Position numbers and translations under genes: made by a program. Shown piece by piece: positions 51,626 through 63,465 of a DNA stretch of 64,000 bases (position 1 is its first letter; each line of letters opens with the position of its first letter). The notes beneath the pieces were generated by a model. That model searched no databases. It saw nothing but the letters and a program-made list of their open reading frames with translations, and was not told the origin of the DNA. The stretch comes from Magicicada septendecula (lineage: Eukaryota > Arthropoda > Insecta > Hemiptera > Cicadidae): positions 436,918,958 to 436,982,957 of the forward strand of contig CM068372.1 in the NCBI GenBank assembly GCA_034769895.1, given 5' to 3'.

Positions 51626-51839
51626 AAAAGGAAATTAATAAATTCCAACATTTCGCTGCTCAAGACATAAGGAATTTGTATTATGTTTATATTTTCTGTC
51701 AAGATATCGTATATACGGATGTCATACGTTACGTGCATTCATTAAAAAATATATTCCAAGTCCGCGTGTCACTGGTCAGTTCAAAGAAGGAAATTAATAA
51801 ATTCCAACTAATCGCTGCTCAAGACATAAGGAATTTGTA

Positions 51840-54800
51840 TTATGTTTATATTTTCTGTCAAGATATCGTATATACGGATGTCATACGTTACGTGCATTCT
51901 TTAAAAAATATATTCCAAGTCCGCGTGTCACTGGTCAGTTCAAAGAAAGAAATTAATAAATTCCAACTTTTCGCTGCTCAAGACATAAGGAATTTGTATT
52001 ATGTTTATATTTTCTGTCAACAAAATCGGATATACGGATGTCATACGTTACGTGATTTCTTCAAAAATTATATTCCAAGTCCGCGTGTCACTGGTCAGTT
52101 CAAAGAAGGAAATTAATAAATTCCAACTTTTCGCTGCTCAAGACATAAGGAATTTGTATTATGTTTATATTTTCTTCAAAGATATCGTATATACGAATGT
52201 CATACGTTACGTGCATTCATTAAAAAATATATTCCAAGTCCGCGTGTCACTGGTCAGTTCAACGAAGGAAATTAATAATTTCCAACTTTTCGCTGCTCAA
52301 GACATAAGGAATTTGTATTATATTTATATTTTCTGTCAAGATATCGTATATACGGATGTCATACGGTACGTGCATTCTTCAAAAAATATATTCCAAGTCC
52401 GCGTGTCACTGGTCAGTTCAAAGAAAGAAATTAATAAATTCCAAATTTTCGCTGCTCAAGACATGAGGAATTTGTATTATGTTTATATTTTCTGTCAAGA
52501 TATCGTATAAAATTATGTCATACGTTACGTGCATTCTTTAAAAAATATATTCCAAGTCCGCGTTTCACTGGTCAGTTCAAAGAAGGAAATTAATAAATTC
52601 CAACTTTTCGCTGCTCAAGACATAAGGAATTTGTATTATGTTTATATTTTCTGTCAAGATATCGTATATACGGATGTCATACGTTACGTGCATTCATTAA
52701 AAAATATATTCCAAATCCGCGTGTCACTGGTCAGTTCAAAGAAGGAAATTAATAAATTCCAACTTTTCGCTGCTCAAGACATAACGAATTTGTATTATGT
52801 TTATATTTTCTGTCAAGATATCGTATATACGGATGTCATACGTTACGTGCATTCTTTAAAAAATATATTCCAAGTCCGCGTGTCACTGGTCAGTTCGAAA
52901 AAGGAAATTAATAAATTCCAAATTTTCGCTGCTCAAGACATAAGGAATTTGTATTATGTTTATATTTTCTGCAAAGATATCGTATATACGAATGTCATAC
53001 GTTACGCGCATGCATTAAAAAATATATTCCAAGTCCGCGTGTCACTGGTCAGTTCAACGAAGGAAATTAATAAATTCCAAATTTTCGCTGCTCAAGACAT
53101 AAGGAATTTGTATTAAGTTTATATTTTCTGTCAAGATATCGTATATACGTATGTCATACGTTACGTGCATTCTTTAAAAAATATATTCCAAGTCCGCGTG
53201 TCACTGGTCAGTTCAAAGAAAGAAATTAATAAATTCCAACTTTTCGCTGCTCAAGACATAAGGTATTTGTATTATGTTTATATTTTCTGTCAAGAAATCG
53301 GATATACGGATGTCACACGTTACGTGCATTCTTTAAAAAATATATTCCAAGTCCGCGTGTCACTGGTCAGTTCAAAGAAGGAAATTAATAAATTCCAACT
53401 TTTCGCTGCTCAAGACATAAGGAATTTGTATTATTTTTATATTTTGTTCAAAGATATCGTATATACGAATGTCATACGTTACGTGCATTCATTAAAAAAT
53501 ATATTCCAAGTCCGCGTGTCACTGGTCAGTTCAACGAAGGAAATTAATAAATTCCAAATTTTCGCTGCTCAAGACATAAGGAATTTGTATTATGTTTATA
53601 TTTTCTGTCAAGATATCGTATATACGGATGTCATACGGTACGTGCATTCTTCAAAAAATATATTCCAAGTCCGCGTGTCACTGGTCAGTTCAAAAAAGGA
53701 AATTAATAAATTCCAACTTTTCGCTGCTCAAGACATAAGGAATTTGTATTAAGTTTATATTTTCTGTCAAGATATCGTATATACGGATGTCATACGTTAC
53801 GTGCATTCTTTAAAAAATATATTCCAAATCCGCGTGTCACTGGTCAGTTCAAAGAAGGAAATTAATAAATTCCAACCTTTCGCTGCTCAAGACATAAGGA
53901 ATTTGTATTATGTTTATATTTTCTGTCAAGATGTCGTATATACGGATGTTATACGTTATGTGCATTCTTTAAACAATATATTCCAAGTCCGCGTGTCACT
54001 GGTCAGTTCAAAGAAAGAAATTAAAAAATTCCAAATTTTCGCTGCTCAAGGCATAAGGAATTTGTATTAAGTTTATATTTTCTGTCAAGATATCGTATAT
54101 ACGTATGTCATACGTTACGTGCAATCAATAAAAAATATATTCCAAGTCCGCATTTTTCTGGTAAGTTCAAAGAAGGAAATTAATAAATTCCAACTTTTCG
54201 CTGCTCAAGACATAATGAATTTGTATTATGTTTATATTTACTGTCAAGATATCGTATATACGAATGTCATACGTTACGTGCATTCATTAAAAAATATATT
54301 CCAAATCCCCGTGTCACTGGTCAGTTCAAAGAAGGAAATTAATAAATTCCAACTTTTCGCTGCCCAAGACATAAGGAATTCGTATTATGTTTATATTTTC
54401 TGTCAAGATATCGTATATACGGATGTCATACGTTACGTGCATTCTTTAAAAAATATATTCCAAGTCCGCGTGTCACTGGTCAGTTCAAAGAAAGAAATTA
54501 ATAAATTCCAACTTTTCGCTGCTCAAGACATAAGGTATTTGTATTATGTTTATATTTTCTGTCAAGAAATCGGATATACGGATGTCACACGTTACGTGCA
54601 TTCTTCAAAAATTATATTCCAAGTCCGCGTGTCACTGGTCAGTTCAAAGAAGGAAATTAATAAATTCCAACTTTTCGCTGCTCAAGACATAAGGAATTTG
54701 TATTATGTTTATATTTTCTTCAAAGATATCGTATATACGAATGTCATACGTTACGTGCATTCATTAAAAAATATATTCCAAGTCCGCGTGTCACTGGTCA

Positions 54801-57800
54801 GTTCAACGAAGGAAATTAATAAATTCCAACTTTTCGCTGCTCAAGACATAAGGAATTTGTATTATGTTTATATTTTCTGTCAAGATATCGTATATACGGA
54901 TGTCATACGGTACGTGCATTCTTCAAAAAATATATTCCAAGTCCGCGTGTCACTGGTCAGTTCAAAAAAGGAAATTAATAAATTCCAACTTTTCGCTGCT
55001 CAAGACATAAGGAATTTGTATTAAGTTTATATTTTCTGTCAAGATATCGTATATACGGATGTCATACGTTACGTGCATTCTTTAAAAAATATATTCCAAA
55101 TCCGCGTGTCACTGGTCAGTTCAAAGAAGGAAATTAATAAATTCCAACCTTTCGCTGCTCAAGACATAAGGAATTTGTATTATGTTTATATTTTCTGTCA
55201 AGATGTCGTATATACGGATGTTATACGTTATGTGCATTCTTTAAACAATATATTCCAAGTCCGCGTGTCACTGGTCAGTTCAACGAAGGAAATTAATAAA
55301 TTCCAAATTTTCGCTGCTCAAGACATAAGGAATTTGTATTAAGTTTATATTTTCTGTCAAGATATCGTATATACGAATGTCATACGTTACGTGCAATCAA
55401 TAAAAAATATATTCCAAGTCCGCATGTTTCTGGTCAGTTCAAAGAAGGAAATTAATAAATTCCAAATTTTCGCTGCTCAAGACATAATGAATTTGTATTA
55501 TGTTTATATTTACTGTCAAGATATCGTATATACGAATGTCATACGTTACGTGCATTCATTAAAAAATATATTCCAAATCCCCGTGTCACTGGTCAGTTCA
55601 AAGAAGGAAATTAATAAATTCCAACTTTTCGCTGCCCAAGACATAAGGAATTCGTATTATGTTTATATTTTCTGTCAAGAAATCGGATATACGGATGTCA
55701 TACGTTACGTGATTTCTTCAAAAATTATATTCCAAGTCCGCGTGTCACTGGTCAGTTCAAAGAAGGAAATTAATAAATTCCAACTTTTCGCTGCTCAAGA
55801 CATAAGGAATTTGTATTATGTTTATATTTTCTTCAAAGATATCGTATATACGAATGTCATACGTTACGTGCATTCATTAAAAAATATATTCCAAGTCCGC
55901 GTGTCACTGGTCAGTTCAACGAAGGAAATTAATAATTTCCAACTTTTCGCTGCTCAAGACATAAGGAATTTGTATTATATTTATATTTTCTGTCAAGATA
56001 TCGTATATACGGATGTCATACGGTACGTGCATTCTTCAAAAAATATATTCCAAGTCCGCTTGTCACTGGTCAGTTCAAAGAAGGAAATTAATAAATTCCA
56101 ACTTTTCGCTGCACAAGACATAAGGAATTTGTATTAAGTTTATATTTTCTGTCAAGATATCGTATATACGGATGTCATACGTTTCGTGCATTCTTCAAAA
56201 AATATATTCCAAGTCCGCGTGTTTCTGGTCAGTTCAAAGAAGGAAATTAATAAATTCCAACGTTTCGCTGCTCAAGACATAAGGAATTTGTATTATGTTT
56301 ATATTTTCTGTCAAGATATAGTATATACGGATGTCATACGTTACGTGCATTCTTTAAAAAATATATTCCAAGTTCGCGGGTCACTGGTCAGTTCAAAGAA
56401 AGAAATTAATACATTCCAACATTTCGCTGCTCAAGACATAAGGAATTTGTATTATGTTTATATTTTCTGTCAAGATATCGTATATACGGATGTCATACGT
56501 TACGTGCATTCTTTAAAAAATATATTCCAATTCCGTGTGTCACTGGTCAGTTCAAAGAAGGAAATTAATAAATTCCAACTTTTCGCTGCTCAAGACATAA
56601 GGAATTTGTATTAAGTTTATATTTTCTGTCAAGATATCGTATATAAGAATGTCATACGTTACGTGCATTCTTTAAAAAATATATTCCAAATCCGCGTGTC
56701 ACTGGTCAGTTCAAAGAAGGAAATTAATAAATTCCTACCTTTCGCTGCTCAAGACATAAGGAATTTGTATTATGTTTATATTTTCTGTCAAGATGTCGTA
56801 TATACGGATGTCATACGTTATGTGCATTCTTTAAACAATATATTCCAAGTCCGCGTGTCACTGGTCAGTTCAAAGAAGGAAATTAATAAATTCCAACTTT
56901 TCGCTGCTCAAGACATAAGGAATTTGTATTATGTTTATATTTTCTGTCAAGATATCGTATATACGGATGTCATACGTTACATGCAATCTTTAAAAAATAT
57001 ATTCCAAGTCCGCGTGTCACTGGTCAGTTCAAAGAAGGAAATTAATAAATTCCAACTTTTCGCTGCTCAAGACATAAGGAATTTCTATTAAGTTTATATT
57101 TTCTGTCTAGATATCGTATATACGGATGTCATACGTTACGTGCATTCTTTAAAAAATATATTCCAAGTCCGCGTGTCACTGGTCAGTTCAAAGAAGGAAA
57201 TTAATAAATTCCAACTTTTCGCTGCTCAAGACATGAGGAATTTGTATTATGTTTATATTTTCTGTCAAGATATCGTATCTAAGGATGTCATACGTTACGT
57301 GCATTCTTTAAAAAATATATTCCAAGTCCGCGTGTCACTGGTCAGTTCAAAGAAGGAAATTAATAAATTCCAACTTTTCGCTGCTCAAGACATAAGGAAT
57401 TTGTATTATGTTTATATTTTCTGTCAAGATATCGTATATACGAATGTCATACGTTACGTGCATTCATTAAAAAATATATTCCAAGTCCGCGTGTCACTGG
57501 TCAGTTCAAAGAAGGAAATTAATAAATTCCAACTTTTCTCTGCTAAAGACAGAAGGAATTTGTATTAAGTTTATATTGTCTGTCAAGATATCGTATATAC
57601 GGATGTCATACGTTACGTGCATTCTTTAAAAAATATATTCCAAATCTGCGTGTCACTGGTCAGTTCAAAGAAGGAAATTAATAAATTCCAAATTTTCGCT
57701 GCTCAAGACATGAGGAATTTGTATTATGTTTATATTTTCTGTCAAGATATCTTATAAAATTATGTCATACGTTACGTGCATTCTTTAAAAAATATATTCC

Positions 57801-60800
57801 AAGTCCGCGTTTCACTGGTCAGTTCAAAGAAGGAAATTAATAAATTCCAACTTTTCGCTGCTCAAGACATGAGGAATTTGTATTATGTTTATATTTTCTG
57901 TCAAGATATCGTATATACGGATGTCATACGTTACGTGCATTCATTAAAAAATATATTCCAAATCCGCGTGTCACTGGTCAGTTCAAAAAAGGAAATTAAT
58001 AAATTCCAACTTTTCGCTGCTCAAGACATAAGGAATTTGTATTAAGTTTATATTTTCTGTCAAGATATCGTATATACGGATGTCATACGTTACGTGCATT
58101 CTTTAAAAAATATATTCCAAATCCGCGTGTCACTGGTCAGTTCAAAGAAGGAAATTAATAAATTCCAACCTTTCGCTGCTCAAGACATAAGGAATTTGTA
58201 TTATGTTTATATTTTCTGTCAAGATGTCGTATATACGGATGTCATACGTTATGTGCATTCTTTAAACAATATATTCCAAGTCCGCGTGTCACTGGTCAGT
58301 TCAACGAAGGAAATTAATAAATTCCAAATTTTCGCTGCTCAAGACATAAGGAATTTGTATTAAGTTTATATTTTCTGTCAAGATATCGTATATACGAATG
58401 TCATACGTTACGTGCAATCAATAAAAAATATATTCCAAGTCCGCATGTTTCTGGTCAGTTCAAAGAAGGAAATTAATAAATTCCAAATTTTCGCTGCTCA
58501 AGACATAATGAATTTGTATTATGTTTATATTTACTGTCAAGATATCGTATATACGAATGTCATACGTTACGTGCATTCATTAAAAAATATATTCCAAATC
58601 CCCGTGTCACTGGTCAGTTCAAAGAAGGAAATTAATAAATTCCAACTTTTCGCTGCCCAAGACATAAGGAATTCGTATTATGTTTATATTTTCTGTCAAG
58701 ATATCGTATATACGGATGTCATACGTTACGTGCATTCTTTAAAAAATATATTCCAAGTCCGCGTGTCACTGGTCAGTTCAAAGAAAGAAATTAATAAATT
58801 CCAACTTTTCGCTGCTCAAGACATAAGGAATTTGTATTATGTTTATATTTTCTGCAAAGATATCGTATATACGAATGTCATAAGTTATGTGCATTCATTA
58901 AAAAATATATTCCAAGTCCGCGTGTCACTGGTCAGTTCAAAGAAGGAAATTAATAAATTCCAACTTTTCGCTGCTCAAGACATAAGGAATTTGTATTATG
59001 TTTATATTTTCTTCAAAGATATCGTATATACGAATGTCATACGTTACGTGCATTCATTAAAAAATATATTCCAAGTCCGCGTGTCACTGGTCAGTTCAAC
59101 GAAGGAAATTAATAATTTCCAACTTTTCGCTGCTCAAGACATAAGGAATTTGTATTATATTTATATTTTCTGTCAAGATATCGTATATACGGATGTCATA
59201 CGGTACGTGCATTCTTCAAAAAATATATTCCAAGTCCGCTTGTCACTGGTCAGTTCAAAGAAGGAAATTAATAAATTCCAACTTTTCGCTGCACAAGACA
59301 TAAGGAATTTGTATTAAGTTTATATTTTCTGTCAAGATATCGTATATACGGATGTCATACGTTTCGTGCATTCTTCAAAAAATATATTCCAAGTCCGCGT
59401 GTTTCTGGTCAGTTCAAAGAAGGAAATTAATAAATTCCAACGTTTCGCTGCTCAAGACATAAGGAATTTGTATTATGTTTATATTTTCTGTCAAGATATA
59501 GTATATACGGATGTCATACGTTACGTGCATTCTTTAAAAAATATATTCCAAGTTCGCGGGTCACTGGTCAGTTCAAAGAAAGAAATTAATACATTCCAAC
59601 ATTTCGCTGCTCAAGACATAAGGAATTTGTATTATGTTTATATTTTCTGTCAAGATATCGTATATACGGATGTCATACGTTACGTGCATTCTTTAAAAAA
59701 TATATTCCAATTCCGTGTGTCACTGGTCAGTTCAAAGAAGGAAATTAATAAATTCCAACTTTTCGCTGCTCAAGACATAAGGAATTTGTATTAAGTTTAT
59801 ATTTTCTGTCAAGATATCGTATATACGAATGTCATACGTTACGTGCATTCTTTAAAAAATATATTCCAAATCCGCGTGTCACTGGTCAGTTCAAAGAAGG
59901 AAATTAATAAATTCCTACCTTTCGCTGCTCAAGACATAAGGAATTTGTATTATGTTTATATTTTCTGTCAAGATGTCGTATATACGGATGTCATACGTTA
60001 TGTGCATTCTTTAAACAATATATTCCAAGTCCGCGTGTCACTGGTCAGTTCAAAGAAGGAAATTAATAAATTCCAACTTTTCGCTGCTCAAGACATAAGG
60101 AATTTGTATTATGTTTATATTTTCTGTCAAGATATCGTATATACGGATGTCATACGTTACATGCAATCTTTAAAAAATATATTCCAAGTCCGCGTGTCAC
60201 TGGTCAGTTCAAAGAAGGAAATTAATAAATTCCAACTTTTCGCTGCTCAAGACATAAGGAATTTCTATTAAGTTTATATTTTCTGTCTAGATATCGTATA
60301 TACGGATGTCATACGTTACGTGCATTCTTTAAAAAATATATTCCAAGTCCGCGTGTCACTGGTCAGTTCAAAGAAGGAAATTAATAAATTCCAACTTTTC
60401 GCTGCTCAAGACATGAGGAATTTGTATTATGTTTATATTTTCTGTCAAGATATCGTATCTAAGGATGTCATACGTTACGTGCATTCTTTAAAAAATATAT
60501 TCCAAGTCCGCGTGTCACTGGTCAGTTCAAAGAAGGAAATTAATAAATTCCAACTTTTCGCTGCTCAAGACATAAGGAATTTGTATTATGTTTATATTTT
60601 CTGTCAAGATATCGTATATACGAATGTCATACGTTACGTGCATTCATTAAAAAATATATTCCAAGTCCGCGTGTCACTGGTCAGTTCAAAGAAGGAAATT
60701 AATAAATTCCAACTTTTCTCTGCTAAAGACAGAAGGAATTTGTATTAAGTTTATATTGTCTGTCAAGATATCGTATATACGGATGTCATACGTTACGTGC

Positions 60801-61395
60801 ATTCTTTAAAAAATATATTCCAAATCTGCGTGTCACTGGTCAGTTCAAAGAAGGAAATTAATAAATTCCAAATTTTCGCTGCTCAAGACATGAGGAATTT
60901 GTATTATGTTTATATTTTCTGTCAAGATATCTTATAAAATTATGTCATACGTTACGTGCATTCTTTAAAAAATATATTCCAAGTCCGCGTTTCACTGGTC
61001 AGTTCAAAGAAGGAAATTAATAAATTCCAACTTTTCGCTGCTCAAGACATGAGGAATTTGTATTATGTTTATATTTTCTGTCAAGATATCGTATATACGG
61101 ATGTCATACGTTACGTGCATTCATTAAAAAATATATTCCAAATCCGCGTGTCACTGGTCAGTTCAAAAAAGGAAATTAATAAATTCCAACATTTCGCTGC
61201 TCAAGACATAAGGAATTTGTATTATGTTTATATTTTCTGTCAAGATATCGTATATACGGATGTCATACGTTACGTGCAATCATTAAAAAATATATTCCAA
61301 GTCCGCGTGTCACTGGTCAGTTCAAAGAAGGAAATTAATAAATTCCAACTAATCGCTGCTCAAGACATAAGGAATTTGTATTATGTTTATATTTT
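51840..61395. repeat. Large ~9.7-kb block of domain B, copy 2
   Basis: Compared with copy 1, the two monomers corresponding to 43,465-43,782 are missing at about 53,160. A segment like 45,373-45,640 replaces the expected order at 53,801-54,000, before the original offset of 9,700 resumes near 54,010. One monomer (like 45,961-46,119) is missing near 55,670, and the monomer at about 58,845-59,003 has been swapped for a different type. Private changes include attttgttcaaag near 53,443 and atataagaatg near 56,642. All rearrangements preserve the 159-bp register. Confidence 0.8.
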
Positions 61396-61880
61396 CTGTC
61401 AAGATATCGTATATACTAATGTCATACGTTACGTGCATTCATTAAAAAATATATTCCAAGTCAGCGTGTCACTGGTCAGTTCAAAGAAGGAAATTAATAA
61501 ATTCCAAATTTCGCTGCTCAAGACATAAGGAATTTGTATTATGTTTATATTTTCTGTCAAGATATCGTATATACGAATGTCATACGTTACGTGCATTCAT
61601 TAAAAAATATATTCCAAGTCCGCGTGTCACTGGTCAGTTCAAAGAAGGAAATTAATAAATTCCAAATTTCGCTGCTCAAGACATAAGGAATTTGTATTAT
61701 GTTTATATTTTCTGTCAAGATATCGTATATACGGATGTCATACGTTACGTGCATTCTTTAAAAAATAAATTCCAAGTCCGCGTGTCACTGGTCAGTTCAA
61801 AGAAGGAAATTAATATATTCCAACTTTTCGCTTCTCAAGACATAAGGAATTTGTATTAGGTTTATATTTTCTGTCAAGAT
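61395..61880. repeat. Locally unique run of three variant monomers
   Basis: Two consecutive monomers carry the same 1-bp deletion caaatttcgctg (near 61,507 and 61,665), seen nowhere else in the window. Also here are gtcagcgtg near 61,463, aaaaaataaattcc near 61,763, ttaatatattcc near 61,812, cgcttctcaag near 61,830 and a tag variant. The first monomer has actaatg near 61,416, a variant otherwise seen only in domain A (near 5,907, 19,747 and 34,074). The run sits exactly at the end of the 9.7-kb duplication. Confidence 0.7.
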
Positions 61881-63465
61881 ATCGTATATACGTATGTCAT
61901 ACGTTACGTGCAATCAATAAAAAATATATTCCAAGTCCGCATTTTTCTGGTCAGTTCAAAGAAGGAAATTAATAAATTCCAACTTTTCGCTGCTCAAGAC
62001 ATAATGAATTTGTATTATGTTTATATTTACTGTCAAGATATCGTATATACGAATGTCATACGTTACGTGCATTCATTAAAAAATATATTCCAAATCCCCG
62101 TGTCACTGGTCAGTTCAAAGAAGGAAATTAATAAATTCCAACTTTTCGCTGCCCAAGACATAAGGAATTCGTATTATGTTTATATTTTCTGTCAAGATAT
62201 CGTATATACGGATGTCATACGTTACGTGCATTCTTTAAAAAATATATTCCAAGTCCGCGTGTCACTGGTCAGTTCAAAGAAAGAAATTAATAAATTCCAA
62301 CTTTTCGCTGCTCAAGACATAAGGTATTTGTATTATGTTTATATTTTCTGTCAAGAAATCGGATATACGGATGTCACACGTTACGTGCATTCTTCAAAAA
62401 TTATATTCCAAGTCCGCGTGTCACTGGTCAGTTCAAAAAAGGAAATTAATAAATTCCAACTTTTCGCTGCTCAAGACATAAGGAATTTGTATTATGTTTA
62501 TATTTTCTTCAAAGATATCGTATATACGAATGTCATACGTTACGTGCATTCATTAAAAAATATATTCCAAGTCCGCGTGTCACTGGTCAGTTCAACGAAG
62601 GAAATTAATAAATTCCAACTTTTCGCTGCTCAAGACATAAGGAATTTGTATTATGTTTATATTTTCTGTCAAGATATCGTATATACGGATGTCATACGGT
62701 ACGTGCATTCTTCAAAAAATATATTCCAAGTCCGCGTGTCACTGGTCAGTTCAAAGAAGGAAATTAATAAATTCCAACTTTTCGCTGCTCAAGACATAAG
62801 GAATTTGTATTAAGTTTATATTTTCTGTCAAGATATCGTATATACGGATGTCATACGTTACGTGCATTCTTTAAAAAATATATTCCAAATCCGCGTGTCA
62901 CTGGTCAGTTCAAAGAAGGAAATTAATAAATTCCAAACTTTCGCTGCTCAAGCCATAAGGAATTTGTATTATGTTTATTTTTTCTGTCAAGATGTCGTAT
63001 ATACGGATGTTATACGTTATGTGCATTCTTTAAACAATATATTCCAAGTCCGCGTGTCACTGGTCAGTTCAACGAAGGAAATTAATAAATTCTAAATTTT
63101 CGCTGCTCAAGACATAAGGAATTTGTATTAAGTTTATATTTTCTGTCAAGATATCGTATATACGAATGTCATACGTTACGTGCAATCAATAAAAAATATA
63201 TTCCAAGTCCGCATGTTTCTGGTCAGTTCAAAGAAGGAAATTAATAAATTCCAAATTTTCGCTGCTCAAGACATAATGAATTTGTATTATGTTTATATTT
63301 ACTGTCAAGATATCGTATATACGAATGTCATACGTTACGTGCATTCATTAAAAAATATATTCCAAATCCCCGTGTCACTGGTCAGTTCAAAGAAGGAAAT
63401 TAATAAATTCCAACTTTTCGCTGCCCAAGACATAAGGAATTCGTATTATGTTTATATTTTCTGTC
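61880..63465. repeat. Partial third copy of a domain B segment
   Basis: This matches about 54,090-55,676 at offset 7,789 (49 x 159 - 2; the -2 comes from the two 1-bp deletions just upstream). It contains the gcatttttctgg monomer, gatgtcacacg, cttcaaag, cggtacg, gatgtcgtatat and tttaaacaat monomers in the same order. Private changes include caaactttcg near 62,936, aagccataagg near 62,951, gtttattttttc near 62,978 and ttctaaattttc near 63,091. Confidence 0.75.

Larger units (their letters stand above)
42140..51840. repeat. Large ~9.7-kb block of domain B, copy 1
   Basis: This block matches about 51,840-61,395. The offset is 9,700 bp (61 x 159 + 1) at the left, including the shared +1 caacaaaatcgg at 42,320 and 52,020. 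It becomes 9,541 bp from about 55,670 onward because copy 2 lacks one monomer. The 3180-bp duplication is contained inside. Confidence 0.8.

Noticed and set aside
358..63095. Dozens of forward ORFs of 77-354 codons sharing a 53-residue repeat
   Set aside because: They are the direct translation of the 159-bp satellite. None starts at ATG with a plausible leader, stops and frameshifting indels recur roughly every five monomers, substitutions fall at all codon positions, and no recognisable domain is present. No CDS is called.
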